Shown here: positions 21,875 to 33,433 of the stretch, piece after piece
Layout: every line of letters starts with the position of its first letter
Numbering within the stretch: position 1 is the stretch's first letter
Source: Clarkia xantiana subsp. parviflora
Taxonomy: Eukaryota > Streptophyta > Magnoliopsida > Myrtales > Onagraceae
Direction of reading: 5' to 3'
Assembly: GCA_036873135.1 (NCBI GenBank)
Contig: JAPTYO010000005.1
Location: 7,232,166-7,296,165, forward strand
DNA length: 64,000 nt
The notes under the pieces: model-generated
The model's database searches: none
The model's input: only the letters and a program-made list of their open reading frames with translations
What the model was told of the DNA's origin: nothing
Made by a program: the position numbers and the translations under genes

Positions 21875-23420
21875 TTAAGCCCTACTTAATCCAAACAGTT
21901 TTACGTGCTTTTCGAAAATTTCTCTACGTAATGGCTTAGTTAATGGGTCTACAACCATATTGTCTGTGGACAAGTATTCTAAAGCGATTATATTGTCTTC
22001 CACAAAATATTTGGCATAATTGTATTTCACATCAATGTGTTTGGTCCTACTATGGTACTTTGGATTCTTAACTGCTGCAATGGTTGCCTGACTGTCGGAG
22101 TATACCTTCACAGGTTTGCTCTTCTTGTCAGTGCCAATTAATGCAGTAAGAAGCATTTTCAGCCAGACTGTTTCTTGTGCGTTTTTAGAAAGGGAAACGA
22201 ATTCTGATTCCATAGTGCAAAGCGCGACTCAAGATTGCTTCTTGCTTACCCATGATATGGCAGCATTAGCAGGGAGGAAAACTCTCCCTGTGGTGGACTT
22301 ACGATCGTCCGGATTGCCACCGTGGTCGGCGTCACTATAACCAGTCAATTCGATTTGCCTGCTCTTATAGCACAGAACATAGTCGGCAGTACCTTTCAGA
22401 TATCTTATAATTCGTTTTACGGCCTTTAAATGTTGATAGCCAGGTTCTGATTGGAATCTTGCTACTAGTCCCACAGCGTAACAGATGTTTGGCCGAGTAC
22501 ATAGCATGGCGTACATTTAACTTCCTACCATGCTTAGATACTCTGCATTCTTCATCTGTTCACGCTCCTGCTGGTTCTTCGGGCCATCACGTTTCGACAG
22601 CGCGCACCCGAACACAACCGGCGCATCCATGGGTTTGGCATCGAGCATTGTGAATCTTTTCAATAGTTTGTTGATATATGATTCTTGAGATAGACGCAAT
22701 CCCTGGGCGGCACGATCTCGGGCAATTTTAATGCCTAAGATGTACGTGGCCTCTCCCATGACTTTCATCTCAAATGCTGATGATAATCAGGACTTTGATT
22801 TGTTCATTAAACTCACATCGTTTGCAGCAATGAGTATGTCATCTACGTATAAGGTTATGATGACATATTTAGACCTGGAGGTCTTGGTGTAAACGCGGGG
22901 ATCCTCGTGAAGATTCACGAATCCGTTTCCGACGATTTCCTAGTGGAATCTGCGATACCATTGCCGAGATGATTGTTTAAGACCATAAATAGATCTTTGG
23001 AGTTTGCAAACTTTACGTTCTTTTGCCAGGAGTAATAAAACCCTATGGCTGCTCCATATAGATCTCTTCCTCCAGGTTTCCATGGAGAAATGCGGTTTTT
23101 AACATCCATTTGATGCAGGCTCGTGATCGAGGCTTGCCATAAGGGCAAGGATGGCCCTAACTATGGTGTAATGCATAGTTGATGAGTATGTTTCATCAAA
23201 AACCTCTCCGTGAATTTGGGTATATCCTTTCGCAATCGTTCAAGTTTTGCACCACTCAAATTTTCCATCAGTAGTGAATTATAAAATTTCACTTTCTAGC
23301 TCTGTGGTTAGCAGTAATCAACTGAAGACCAAAATCGAATACGTTATAGTTTAGGCATTTTCATCCTCCATTGTTTTCCTCCACTCCAACGTTTGAGGTT
23401 CTTCCAATACTTGTCGAACC
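21875..23420 (-). pseudogene. Copia pol remnant: reverse transcriptase and RNase H
   Basis: Read right to left, the minus strand gives the copia RT N-terminal part (TQIHGEVFDETY near 23200), the LKQSSRQWY-like block (about 22950-22985), the catalytic YVDD at 22838-22849, the GIKIARD and LSQESYINKLLK segments (22517-22768), the SDADHGG/DRKSTTG block (22280-22345) and the RNase H end (TKHIDVKYNYAKYF, stop at 21875). Several stops and frame changes break it, so it cannot make a functional polymerase. The integrase expected further upstream is not recognisable in 23420-25210. Confidence 0.88.
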
Positions 23421-25212
23421 TTCACTGGTTCATGAATGAAAGTCTCACTTGATGGGATACTTCTTAAAAGAAGTTCGTTGCCTTAGACTAAATCTAGGCT
23501 CGATAATCTCATCTTAAGTCTGATCGTTACTCCCACTCGGAATAATGCTTCTTTTCGGAGCATTACTCCCACTGGGAACAATGGCGGTGCTTGAACTTTT
23601 GGTCTACAACTTTCTTAGAATGACCTCTTGGTCTCAGGATTTTACCTCCGAGATTTATTCCTTGATCATTAGGATCTGGAATTAAGTTAGTCATTTCCTC
23701 CCACTAGGAATAATGGGCAGTTGCGACGACTATTGGATTTTCATATGGTTCAGCATTATGATTATCAGGTCCGACTTGATTCGCATTAACATTTAGTGAT
23801 GATTATGTGAGGGGGAGTGAGCCCTCCCACTGGATTTATTATGAGGACATTTCCATCATCATTTACCATGTCATTCACTAATGCATTCACTAATGCTATA
23901 TCATTCTCCCACTCGAAGTAAGTGGGACCTGAGAATCTTCGTTATCCATTTTAATATGATCAGTACTTTAGTTCGTTTCGTTCCGTAAAGCATTGGAAGT
24001 TCATCCTCAAATTTCTATAATGTGTCATGTTTGACCACGTTACCATTAATCCAAGCTAATTTTAAACTTGTATCTTTTAAGAGTAGACCGTACTCTTAAC
24101 AAATACTTGTTTAATGCGCAAATTAATGCTACTTTATGATAAGGTTTCACCCGTATCATTTCTTAGCTTTTAAGGTAACGCTCCAACCGATTTTATTGGA
24201 ACATTGTTTTACATTAATATGAAATCAACTTAATTTCATTCCATAGAAACAATTAATGTTGAGTTCTGACATAATGTAATTTTAAACTATGTTTTTTGAA
24301 GTATTTAATAACATGATTGCTTAGCCAAACTTTTCGTTAAAGGCCTATAGTGGGAGTGTCATTTTACTGACTACTTCATTTCGTTTATTAACTCATCCAG
24401 AGACTTATCCACCTCATGGACTATGCATTTGAGCTTTTGCTTAGTGCTATAATTGATGTACTGCTCGATCGTAGTAGCATTAAAGCATACTTCTAATTAT
24501 AGTAGTCATCAATGAGATATTTCCAAAGGATTATAAACGAAAATTCATCATTCATTCATTAAAACACTTCATTATTAAATTTGTACTTCAAAATGATGTG
24601 TTCCGTCTCTCGAGGCACACGCGCGTACGGCGCATAAAACTAGTTTTATCCCGTGGTTTATATCTTTTGTTTCCAAATTTAATCGGTTTTTCATGCACAT
24701 TAACCGGGAATTTATCATTTAATGGAGTACTCTATAACAAATGAGGATGAAATTAACAGTTTGTTTGCTCTTGAAATTATGCAATCGATGGATGTTTGAT
24801 TAGGTGAGTGAATGTTTTATTTGATCCAACCATTTTACTGGAGGATTCACAGATTAGTTATTTGTTTCAGATCGGTCCCGTTTAATCGGGTCGATTATTT
24901 TTTATAAGTAGGCCAAATCATGAACTGAATGGTTACTACTTTATTCAATAATTCTGAATCATCATTAACTAAACATAAACATTTATTGATAATAAGAGAA
25001 CTTGTAGACATTGATACTGCACTGAGATACATTACAAAGCTTTAAGAGGTAAAGGAAAAGTAAAGTCGAAAAGGAAAACTCCAGCCATCTTCACCAACGC
25101 CCCTAAAGAAATTCACAAGTGAATCATATCATTAGAATTAGCGATATAAAACGTTTAACGGTTTCATATATGTGGCAAACGAGGTGTACCTTTTACAGTA
25201 CTTCATCAGTAG
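23420..25212. other. Degenerate internal copia sequence
   Basis: About 1.8 kb where integrase and the rest of pol would be expected. It contains repeated CTCCCACT(C/G)GGAATAATG words (23530-23730) but no recognisable domain on either strand. It is probably eroded or rearranged. Confidence 0.45.
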
Positions 25213-26024
25213 TATTGGATCGTGATTTATTAATATGACCATAGTAAAAGCGCTCCATTTTTGCGGCAAAGTCGGGACCCTCAGACAGTAAAGTCGGGAC
25301 CACTAAAGTCGAAATCTATCAGAAGAGGTGAAATAGCGGCACCCTCCACGACCAAGGCGACCAAGTCGACCAATGCGATCAAGTCGACCAAGGCGACCAA
25401 GTCGACCAAGCCGACTAAGGCGACCAAGCCGACCAAGTCAACCAAGGCGCCAAGTCAACCAAGGCGTCAAGACAAGACCATCAAAGTCGCCTTCGACTAT
25501 TATCAACACCAGGTGGCAACCTGCTTGTCACCTACTTAGAAGAAAATCGTTCCTCCTAAGGAAGAAGAGGTGACAACCTGCTTGTCACCTACTTAGAAGA
25601 AAACCCTTCCTCCTAAGGAAGAAGAGGTGGTGACCTGCTTGTCACCTGCTGACACAGTGCCTCCCATCTCCACCAATGAGAGAAAGGCGGCCACCGCCCT
25701 TGTCAACCAATCAAAATGAAGCTGCCACCACCTAAAGTCGGGGCCATCCCCACCCCTTTTCAGGTCCTCGCCTAGCACAAAACTCCCAAAGGAAACTAAG
25801 AACCCGAGAGTTCGAGAAAGATACCTAAATGAGTTAGCTCCCAGCGAGACCTCGAAGTCCAATACTAGAAGTTCAAGGCCACGTCATCTTGATCCCAACA
25901 CCCGCCAAGAGCAGTCTCGCGATGAAAAACAAGCTAACCCACAAAGCTTTCCAACTTCAAAGAAACACCAAGGCGAGAACCAGAAGAGCCTCGCCAGGCT
26001 TAGTCGGACTTTTATGATCCAACA
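25213..26024 (+). repeat. 5' LTR of the small non-autonomous element
   Basis: It starts TATTGGATCG, where the sister LTR has TGTTGGATCG, so the canonical TG end is mutated. It ends TTATGATCCAACA. It contains an 18-bp GTCGACCAAGGCGACCAA tandem repeat (about 25350-25465) and two or three copies of a roughly 57-bp AGGTGACAACCTGCTTGTCA unit (25508-25650). Confidence 0.9.
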
Positions 26025-26044
26025 TTTGGCGCCGTCTGTGGGAA
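26025..26044 (+). other. Primer-binding site
   Basis: TTTGGCGCCGTCTGTGGGAA directly follows the LTR. TGGCGCCGT matches the complement of the 3' end of plant tRNA-Asp, as used by Tat/Athila-type elements. The match beyond the first nine or ten bases is poor. Confidence 0.7.
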
Positions 26045-26249
26045 CCCGATCACAAATTCATGGCACCTCAACTTCAAAAAGAGCTGACACCAAAAGCGTC
26101 AACAAGAATATAGGTGGTGACACCTCCTAAGGCAATGACTAGGGGCCGGAAGTCATCACCAAAAAGCTGACACCAAAGGTCGTCGCCAAACGGTCGTCAC
26201 CAAAAAGGTAGTCACAAAAAATTTCTTCGTTGAATGGTCGTCGCCATAA

Positions 26250-26870
26250 ATGTCGCTTCGGAAAAAGTCATCGACTCCGAAAAGTCGGCAACAAAGCTAA
26301 AAAGGGATCAGTCATAAAACTGACCCTTAGCTTAAAGTCGTCGCCTCGAAAAAGTCGTCGACTCCGAAAAGTCGGCGACAAAGCTAGAAAGGGATCAGTC
26401 ATCAAACTGACCCTTAGCTTAAAGAAGTCGCCTCGGAAAAAGTCGCCGACTCCGAAAAGTCGGCAACAAAGTTAAAAATGGATCAGTCATCAAACTAACC
26501 CTTAGCTTAAAGAAGTCGCCCCGGAAAAAGTCGTCGACTCCGAAAAGTCGGCGACAAAGCTAAAAAGGGATCAGTCATAAAACTGACCCTTAGCTTAAAG
26601 TCGTCGCCTCGGAAAAAGTCTTAGATTCCGAAAATTCGGTGACAAAGCTAGAAAGGGATCGGTCATCAAACTGACCCTCAGCTTAAAGAAGTCGCCTCGG
26701 AAAAATTTGTCGACTCCGAAAAGTCGGCGACAAAGCTAAAAAGGGATCAGTCATAAAACTGACCCTTAGCTTAAAGTCGTCGCCTCGGAAAAAGTCGTCG
26801 ACTCCGAAAAGTCGGCGACAAAGCTAGAAAGGGATCAGTCATCAAACTGACCCTTAGCTTAAGAAAGTCG
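26250..26870. repeat. Tandem array of about 86-bp units (first block)
   Basis: Units contain GACTCCGAAAAGTCGGCGAC, GGGATCAGTCATAAAACTGA and CCCTTAGCTTAAAG. Inverted words within each unit (GGGATCAGT/ACTGACCC and CCGACTTTTCGG-like) could fold. Short Lys-rich frames across it follow from the repeats. Confidence 0.85.
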
Positions 26871-27545
26871 CCGACATTGAAGCCTTTTCCGAATCGATTG
26901 TCGACCATCAAGAATCTGATATCAACTAAATCACTCAGATTAGTCGGCAACTCGGAAGAGGTTGGGTGTTTAAAAGAGCCTTTTCCGAATCGATTGTCGA
27001 TCATCAACAATCTGATATCAACTAAATCACTCAGATTAGTCGGCAACTCGAAAGAGGTTGTTGTTTAAAAGAGCCTTTTCTGAATTGATTGTTGACCATC
27101 AACAATCTGATATCAACTAAATCACTCAGATTAGTCGACGACTCGAAAGAGGTTGGGTGTTTAAAAGAGCCTTTTCCGAATCGATTGTCAACCATAAACA
27201 ATCTGATATCAACTAAATCACTCAGATTAGTCGGCAACTCGAAAAAGGTTTGGTGTTTAAAAGAGCCTTTTTCGAATCGGTTGTCGACCATCAACAATCT
27301 GATATCAACTAAATCACTCAGATTATTCGGCAACTCGAAAAGGTTTAGGTGGGAAGATAAGTCCTTTTCCGAATCGATTGTCGACATTTGGTAATCTAAT
27401 ATCAGTCATATCACTTAGATTCGTCGGCAACTCGAAAGAGGTTAGGCGTGAAGACAAGTCCTTTTCCAAATCGATTGTCGACAATCAAGAATTTAATATC
27501 AGTCATATCACTTAGATTCGTTAGCAATTCGAAAGAGGTTAGGCA
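26870..27545. repeat. Tandem array of about 97-bp units
   Basis: Units run ATCTGATATCAACTAAATCA, CTCAGATTAGTCGGCAACTC, GAAAGAGGTT and CCTTTTCCGAATCGATTGTC. The same consensus is tandemly repeated in elements A (38700-39480) and B (46430-47340), which is direct evidence of common origin. Confidence 0.88.
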
Positions 27546-27689
27546 TCGACATTCCAAACCTAAGAAGAATCAGTCATTCAATGGGAAAGAGAGAAAGGTT
27601 AAAACCTAAGCCTCACGACGAGCTGAAAGAAATTGGTCAACGACAACAAAAGGCCAAAAGGGACCAAAATGGACCAGTCATCAAGCTGA

Positions 27690-28150
27690 CCATTATCCTA
27701 AGAAAGTCGTCGACTCCGAAAAGTCGGCGACAAAGCTAAAAAGGGATCAGTCATAAAACTGACCATTAGCTAAAAGATGTCGCCTCGGAAAAAGTCGTCG
27801 ACTTCGAAAATTCGGTGACAAAGCTAAAAAGGGATCAGTCATAAAACTGACCCTTAGCTAAAAGATGTCGCCTCGGAAAAAGTCGTCGACTGCGAAAAGT
27901 CGGCGACAAATCTAAAAAGGGATCAGTCATAAAAATGACCATTAGCTAAAAGATGCCACCTCGGAAAAAGTCACCGACTCAGAAAAGTTGGCGACAAAGC
28001 TAAAAATGGATCAGTCATAAAACTGACATTTAGCTAAAAGATGTCGCCTCGGAAAAAATTCACCGACTCCGAAAAGTCGGCGACAAAGGCTTAAAAAGGG
28101 ATTAGTCATAAAACTTACCCTTAGCTTGAAAAAGTCACCGACTCTTAAAG
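27690..28150. repeat. Second block of the 86-bp family
   Basis: About five more diverged copies of the AAAAAGGGATCAGTCATAAA unit flank the 97-bp block on its other side. The interior thus has an 86-97-86 sandwich layout. Confidence 0.82.
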
Positions 28151-28246
28151 GTCGTTAACTCCTAAAAAAAAGGCTAGTGTTGTGTCTTTATTTTTATCTC
28201 GACTCGGATAATGCCGAAACGACATCACCCAAGACTCGGGGGCCAG

Positions 28247-29091
28247 TGTTGGATCGTGATTTATTAAATACGACCATACTAAGAGTGCTTCATTTTTGCG
28301 GCAAAGTCGGGACCACTAAAGTCGGGACCACTAAAGTCGGGACCCTCAGACAGTAAAGTCGAGACCACTAAAGTCGGAATCTATCAGAAGAGGTGAAATA
28401 GCAGCACCCTCCACGACCAAGGCGATCAAGTCGACCAAGGCGACCAAGTCGACCAAGGCGACCAAGTCGACCAAGGCGACCAAGTCGACCAAGGCGACCA
28501 AGTCGACCAAGGCGACCAAGCCGACCAAGTCGACCAAGTCAACCAAGGCGTCAAGTCAACCAAGGCGTCAAGCCGAGACCATCAAAGTCGCCTTCGACTA
28601 TTATCAACACCAGGTGGCAACCTGCTTGTCACCTACTTAGAAGAAAACCCTTCCACCTAAGGAAGAAGAGGTGGCAACCTGCTTGTCACCTACTTAGAAG
28701 AAAACCATTCCTCCTAAGGAAGAAGAGGTGGCGACATGCTTGTCACCTGCTGACACAGTGCCTCCCATCTCCACCAATGAGAGAAAGACGGCCACCACCT
28801 AAAGTCGGGGCCATCCCCACCCCTTTTCAGGTCCTCTCCTAGCACAAAACTCCCAAAGGAAACTAAGTACCCGAGAGGTCGAGAAAGATACCTAAAAGAG
28901 TTAGCTCCCAGCGAGACCTCGAAGTCCATTACTAGAAGTTCAAGGCCACATCATCTTGATCCCAATACCCGCCAAGAGCAGTCTCGCCATGAAAAACAAG
29001 CTAACCCACAAAGCTTTCCAACTTCAAAGAGACACCAAGGCGAGAACCAGAAGAGCCTCGCCAGGCTTAGCCGGACTTTTTTGATCCAACA
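28247..29091 (+). repeat. 3' LTR of the small non-autonomous element
   Basis: It starts TGTTGGATCG and ends TTTGATCCAACA. The 18-bp GTCGACCAAGGCGACCAA array is longer and more regular (about 28420-28560) than in the 5' LTR. It also carries an extra AAAGTCGGGACCACT copy near its start, so the two LTRs differ in repeat number. Confidence 0.9.
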
Positions 29092-29703
29092 AGTAGTATT
29101 TATCATACTACGAATCTCGTTTGAGGACCAATTCAATCCTATTTCCTCTGCAATTTCCTTAGTCCTCTTGCGGTGGCTTTCCTTGAATAGGAACATGGAG
29201 TACTTAACTGAATCAGTTAAGTATCCTAGTCCATTATCGTCAGCAAACCATGATATCTGATATCCCTGTGCGATATTGATTATCTTTCTCAAATTGGATC
29301 TTTTGATCCTTCGGTTACACACAGGTTTTACTCTGGTGTTGTTTGAAAGTAGGTCATCATACTCTATTATTATTTTTCTTGCTTCAGCTGTCTTTCCACT
29401 ACCAAAACGGAGTTTAAGGGCAGCCAAAAGCTGAACAGCATAATAATTGAGCGTGAAGTCTTTTGCAACCTCTTTATCCAATGATGCTAATATCACATTG
29501 CAAGCTTTCTTATCTCCCAAGCCTATGTTCCCTATTCTGGGAATTAGGTTGTGGTCTGGCGGTACCAACATTTTCTCTCTTATAGTCATGATACAGCCGT
29601 GTGTATCACATGCTATAACACGTTCTCTTACCATCTCACTCCATGCTTTGTAATCCATACCATCCAGATTGCATGGTTTATAAAAGCGTACCGACCCAGC
29701 CAT
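29092..29703 (-). pseudogene. Copia gag, interrupted by the small LTR element
   Basis: The frame starts at the ATG at 29703 (MAGSVRFYKP; another ATG lies upstream at 29727) and reads minus-ward. The N-terminal part has the copia Gag pattern of LDGMDYKAWSEMVRE followed by a helical region (ILASLDKEVAKDF, LKLRFGSGKTAEARK). It runs into the inserted element at 29091, which truncates it. No CCHC zinc knuckle is seen on the copia side of the insertion. Confidence 0.72.
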
Positions 29704-29729
29704 TAGAACTATTACAATTATAATCATGC

Positions 29730-31800
29730 TAAATTAGGGAGACAATAACATTTTGACAGAATTGCAAACATCGGATTATCTATTAAGATGGAATACGACG
29801 AATAGTGATCCTTCAGTCACTAAACCAAACCGACCGCCAGAAAACCGAGGGAAGGGGGTGTGGTGAAAGAGTTCACACCATTGTCGTCTTCAATCCAATA
29901 GATCAGTCTTTTGAAAACGGTTATTATTTTGCAAATTACCGGAACGGGAGTTTTCAAACAAGCATACCCGATCTTGGCTTTCCCATGGCCCTTTTTTATT
30001 TTGTAAAATTATCCGATAATTTACGCATGCATAATACTCAATCACGCCATAAACATCGAACAAACCAAAACAACATGCTTACGCGTCATGCGTCTAATAT
30101 TCCTTAGCATACATAATTCTACTTAAAGTAAATTACCACATGCTTTCATTCATGAACATGCTAGCATACGTGTCAAAACATGCAACTTCCACATATATCA
30201 TGCATAATTGGCGACTGGTATTTTCAAATTTAAAAATGTTTTGAAAATATTAGGGGCTGATTTGCAATTCATGCTTACAATCTTATTATGCGAAATATCT
30301 AGACATGGATTCTAGGCACTTTCAATCAACATAGCATGTCTATCCTATTGCGCAAACCATATATTTAAATCCCAGAGCTCAATGCTCGCAATATATTATC
30401 CAACTAGATTGACTAAGTCAAGACAACAGTTCTAATATATATATTTTGCAGAAAGCAAACAATTGCAATTCAACCCACTAATTTAATCTAGTCCAAAAAA
30501 CATGCATATCCGAGATCCATCCCCATAATCGTAACCAGGTATTAGGATTTTATCCGAAAACGTGTTAAAACGTAAACCCTAAGAGCACTGTTTATGTTAA
30601 CTTTTTAAAGTTCGAAAACATTTTGGATTTAAAATTTGACATCAAACTTTATTGAACATTTAAAATTTCCGAAAAAAATTTAAAATTTGGTTCGGTCTAA
30701 TTTAAAATCCGGTCAGAGTCGGTCTAATTTTAAAAATCCGGTTTGGTCTTAAATGTTTCAATAAAATAAGATTGTGGTTCGGTTCATTACTCGAAACTGG
30801 TTAAGTTTAGATTCACTTAGTTACTTTGGTCCGACCCGACCCGACTACGTCGACCCGTTTAAGAAAAAAACCCGGATTGGTTTAACCCGTTCCGGTTTTG
30901 CAAATTGGACCGGCCCAATAAACCCATAGGGTTCGGCCGAAACATTTCTTTTGGTCTAAATAAAGTTTTAAAGTCCACTAAAATCTTAACTTAGCCCACA
31001 TGAAACATTAATTATGTAAAATAATTTCCAATATTGCTAATATATATATAAAATTCGACACTTATATATTATTAATATATATATAAATATTGTCAAGATT
31101 CTATCTTTAAGATGTAAATCAATTAAAAATATAAATATATATATATATATATATAATTTTCGGCCATATATATATATATAATATAATTATTGTCAAATAT
31201 ATATTTAGGGATAAAATATATAAACAATATATCTTCTTAATCTTTTTAAGTAACCAAGTCCTATCAATATATCTTTATCCCTATCTTTTAGCTAAATATA
31301 TAGATATTTTATATATTTTACTATATAATGTGAATATTTCCTTATCTTTCCAATTTATAGATATATTATCTCCTTTTAATAAAATTAAATGGTAACATAT
31401 ATATCTAACCTAGGCCGGCCGAATTTTTCTTTCTTCCACCCTAAGAAATTAAAAAATTTACCTAATAATTCACCTAGGGTTTCGGCCATAACACCAAAAA
31501 TTGGAAAAATTGTCAAATTTTAAGATCAAACACTATTATGATCATGAATCCAAAATGTGTTCTTGATAAAACTCATCGTGTTCTTGAAGATCATGAACAT
31601 CAAACTTAAATTTAAACATGAATTTTCGGTTTTGATCTATAAAAACATGTAAATTCTGAAAATTTTAAGTTTTTAAAGATCAAACATATAAAATTTGTTT
31701 AAAAATTTCGAATTACTAATGGTGTTCATCATAAAAATTTCGGTTCTTATAAAATTTTCATGAACATCAGTTTATCAAAATTTCTAGAACTCCTAACCTC
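29730..31800. other. Leader region of the copia element
   Basis: About 2 kb between the gag start and primer site without a supported ORF. It contains an AT dinucleotide microsatellite at about 31130-31200 and GGTCGGTCTAATTT-like repeats at 30690-30750. Confidence 0.5.
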
Positions 31801-31812
31801 GCTCTGATACCA
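31801..31812 (-). other. Copia primer-binding site
   Basis: The minus strand reads TGGTATCAGAGC, the complement of initiator tRNA-Met, one base from the 5' LTR end at 31814. This fixes the element's orientation. Confidence 0.9.
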
Positions 31813-31813
31813 C

Positions 31814-32410
31814 TGTTGGATTACGGGGACGTAATACTAAACGTGTTCTAGTAAGTAATCTAATTAAGCAGAAGAATAATGTACACATACCTAAATAGCT
31901 TTCCTGCTCAAGAACGTTGTGGAGGAAGTTCTGATCCTCCGGTCGGAACCCGTACAAGTTCTTCGTGAGAGGAAGTCCTACGCGGTATAAGCTCCTCAGC
32001 AAATCCTCTGATTGATTCTTTAACGGGGACAGAACCTCGGACTGAATTCTCGGGAGCAATTTGGCACACCAATGGTGGTGTTAGAGGGTCGGGCGAAATA
32101 TGCTTGTAGAGAGAAAATGAATTTCTCTCAAATCACAACTTAGGAGGAGTTTTGATCAAGGTGTATTTTGGGAGTGACCCCAAGACCTCCTTAGGGAGGA
32201 GGAGAAAATCCTCCTCCCTACTATTAGGGTTTCAGCCGACTATGCTATGTGGGTGGGAGGCCCAATTTTGGGCCTCCCATGTCACATGGGAATTTGGTCT
32301 GGCTCAATTAGCCCTAATGTGACATTAACCTAATGTGACATTAACCTAATTGGGTAACCACATATATTAACGGGCTACCAATTACGGCGTCACGTCACCA
32401 TATGCTAACA
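31814..32410 (-). repeat. 5' LTR of the copia element, promoter damaged
   Basis: Same family as 20158-20756. Where the 3' LTR has CTTATATAGTGGGAGG, this copy has CTTAGGGAGG (about 32189-32198), so the TATA box is deleted. A CCTAATGTGACATTAA block is duplicated at about 32311-32345. The copy that should drive transcription is therefore probably silent. Confidence 0.88.
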
Positions 32411-32900
32411 GTTCGATCCGTGGGTCGCCCACCGTATCTAAATTCAACTCCAAATTCGAATCACAAATTACAAATTTAACTTCAAATCCAAATATAAATC
32501 ACCAAATTGATTAGAATTATTATTATTATTATTTATACTATGTGTTATATTACCAATATAGTTTTGTGTAATATACATATGTCAAATATATATATGTAAA
32601 ATGAACGCACGAGGCGGTTCTACGAAGCCATGCGGCCCCAAATTCGGATCCATCCCACGGGTCGCGGATCACGGATCGACGGGTCAAAATCGAGGCGGGT
32701 ACCCGCGTGTCGTTATGTACCCGTGACCCGTTGACACTCCTATCAATGACCGGTGTTTTCTCACCTATAGTATCTTATATACTTATTTTTGCCACACGTG
32801 CATCTCTTTCGTTTCATAAATAAAATAGTTTCAGTCAAGGGGATGCACATGTTAGAATAGGGCACGAAAATGTCCAACATTATTTAGTTTATTTATTTTT
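32411..32900. other. Intergenic; dispersed repeat and possible hAT-like end
   Basis: 32440-32590 repeats the sequence at about 5290-5430. 32640-32743 is rich in GGGTC/GACCC words and ends GTGACCCGTTGACACTCCTA, which looks like one terminus of a hAT MITE (inverted TAGGAGTGTCAACGGGTCAC). No partner end or duplication was found. Confidence 0.4.
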
Positions 32901-33050
32901 AGGGTCAATTACTTTCTAAAGGTCTGAATAATTTCTCATGTTAACCGATGAGGTCTGAAGTTTCAAAAGTTAATATGGAGGGTCTGAGGTTTCAGTTTTG
33001 TTGATATAAGAGCTCTCCGTCAATTTTTTCTGTTAAAAGTAACAAATTTG
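32901..33050 (+). repeat. Left terminal region of the large MULE
   Basis: AGGGTCAATTACTTTCTAAA followed by GGTCTGAA, GAGGTCTGAAGTTTCAAAAG and GGGTCTGAGGTTTCAGTTTT has the same layout as the TIR of the intron-5 MITE (GGGTTAATAACT, GGTGTCTGAAGTTTGAAA, GGACTGTCCCAAGTTTCA). It precedes a MULE-like transposase gene by the usual few hundred bases. The opposite terminus was not found in the window. Confidence 0.55.
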
Positions 33051-33433
33051 GTCACGCGCCAAAAACACACCCCACTTAAAAATGTAATCCCGAAATTGCC
33101 CCTCCATAATCGGTGTGCCTGTCACGTGCCGAGTCAAAAAGTCGAAAATACCCCTATGGGCGGCAAAATGAAACAGGCGTCTCTTCATCTTCAACTAACT
33201 CTGTCACTTCCGATAAAACATCCAAAAACTCCCCCTCTCACTCTATTTTTCATTTCTCTAAAAAAACTGAAGAACCCAAACTAGGGTTTGGTGTGATGGT
33301 GACTTTGAGGGTTTTCTAGCAAAGTGAAAGTACGATTTTCGTACGGCCAGGCGGGGAAGGTGATAGAGCAGAGAGGTCAGGAAGGTGACGACACTGCAGA
33401 CGTAGTGGAGGACCAATTTTCGGGTTGAGCAAG

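Larger units (their letters stand above)
25213..29091 (+). mobile_element. Small non-autonomous LTR retrotransposon (no ORF) nested in the copia element
   Basis: LTRs 25213-26024 and 28247-29091 are flanked by a perfect AGTAG duplication (25208-25212 and 29092-29096). TTTGGCGCCGTCTGTGGGAA follows the 5' LTR as primer site, and GACTCGGGGGCCAG precedes the 3' LTR as polypurine tract. The 2.2-kb interior has no gag or pol, only two families of tandem repeats. Its LTR words (GGTGGCAACCTGCTTGTCACCTACTT, CTTCCTCCTAAGGAAG) and its interior 97-bp repeats recur in elements A and B, so it is probably a deletion derivative or parasite of that lineage. Confidence 0.92.
20158..32410 (-). mobile_element. 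Ty1-copia LTR retrotransposon, degenerate, with nested insertion
   Basis: LTRs at 20158-20756 (3') and 31814-32410 (5') enclose a minus-strand element with perfect target duplication GTTCG (20153-20157 and 32411-32415). Next to the 5' LTR is GTGGTATCAGAGC on the minus strand, complementary to initiator tRNA-Met, the usual copia primer. A GAGTGGGAGC polypurine tract abuts the 3' LTR. gag (29092-29703) and the RT/RNase H end of pol (21875-23420) remain. Integrase and protease are not recognisable. A non-autonomous LTR element occupies 25213-29091. Confidence 0.92.

Noticed and set aside
23420..25212. Copia integrase
   Set aside because: No HHCC or D-D-E pattern could be read in any frame; left as unclassified degenerate sequence.
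25261..25540. Lys/Thr/Ser-rich frame (STKATK repeats) as a histone-like protein
   Set aside because: It is the translation of the 18-bp GTCGACCAAGGCGACCAA LTR repeat and has no initiation or domain context.
26230..27400. Several 60-118 codon frames as genes
   Set aside because: They arise from the 86-bp and 97-bp tandem repeats of a non-coding LTR element.
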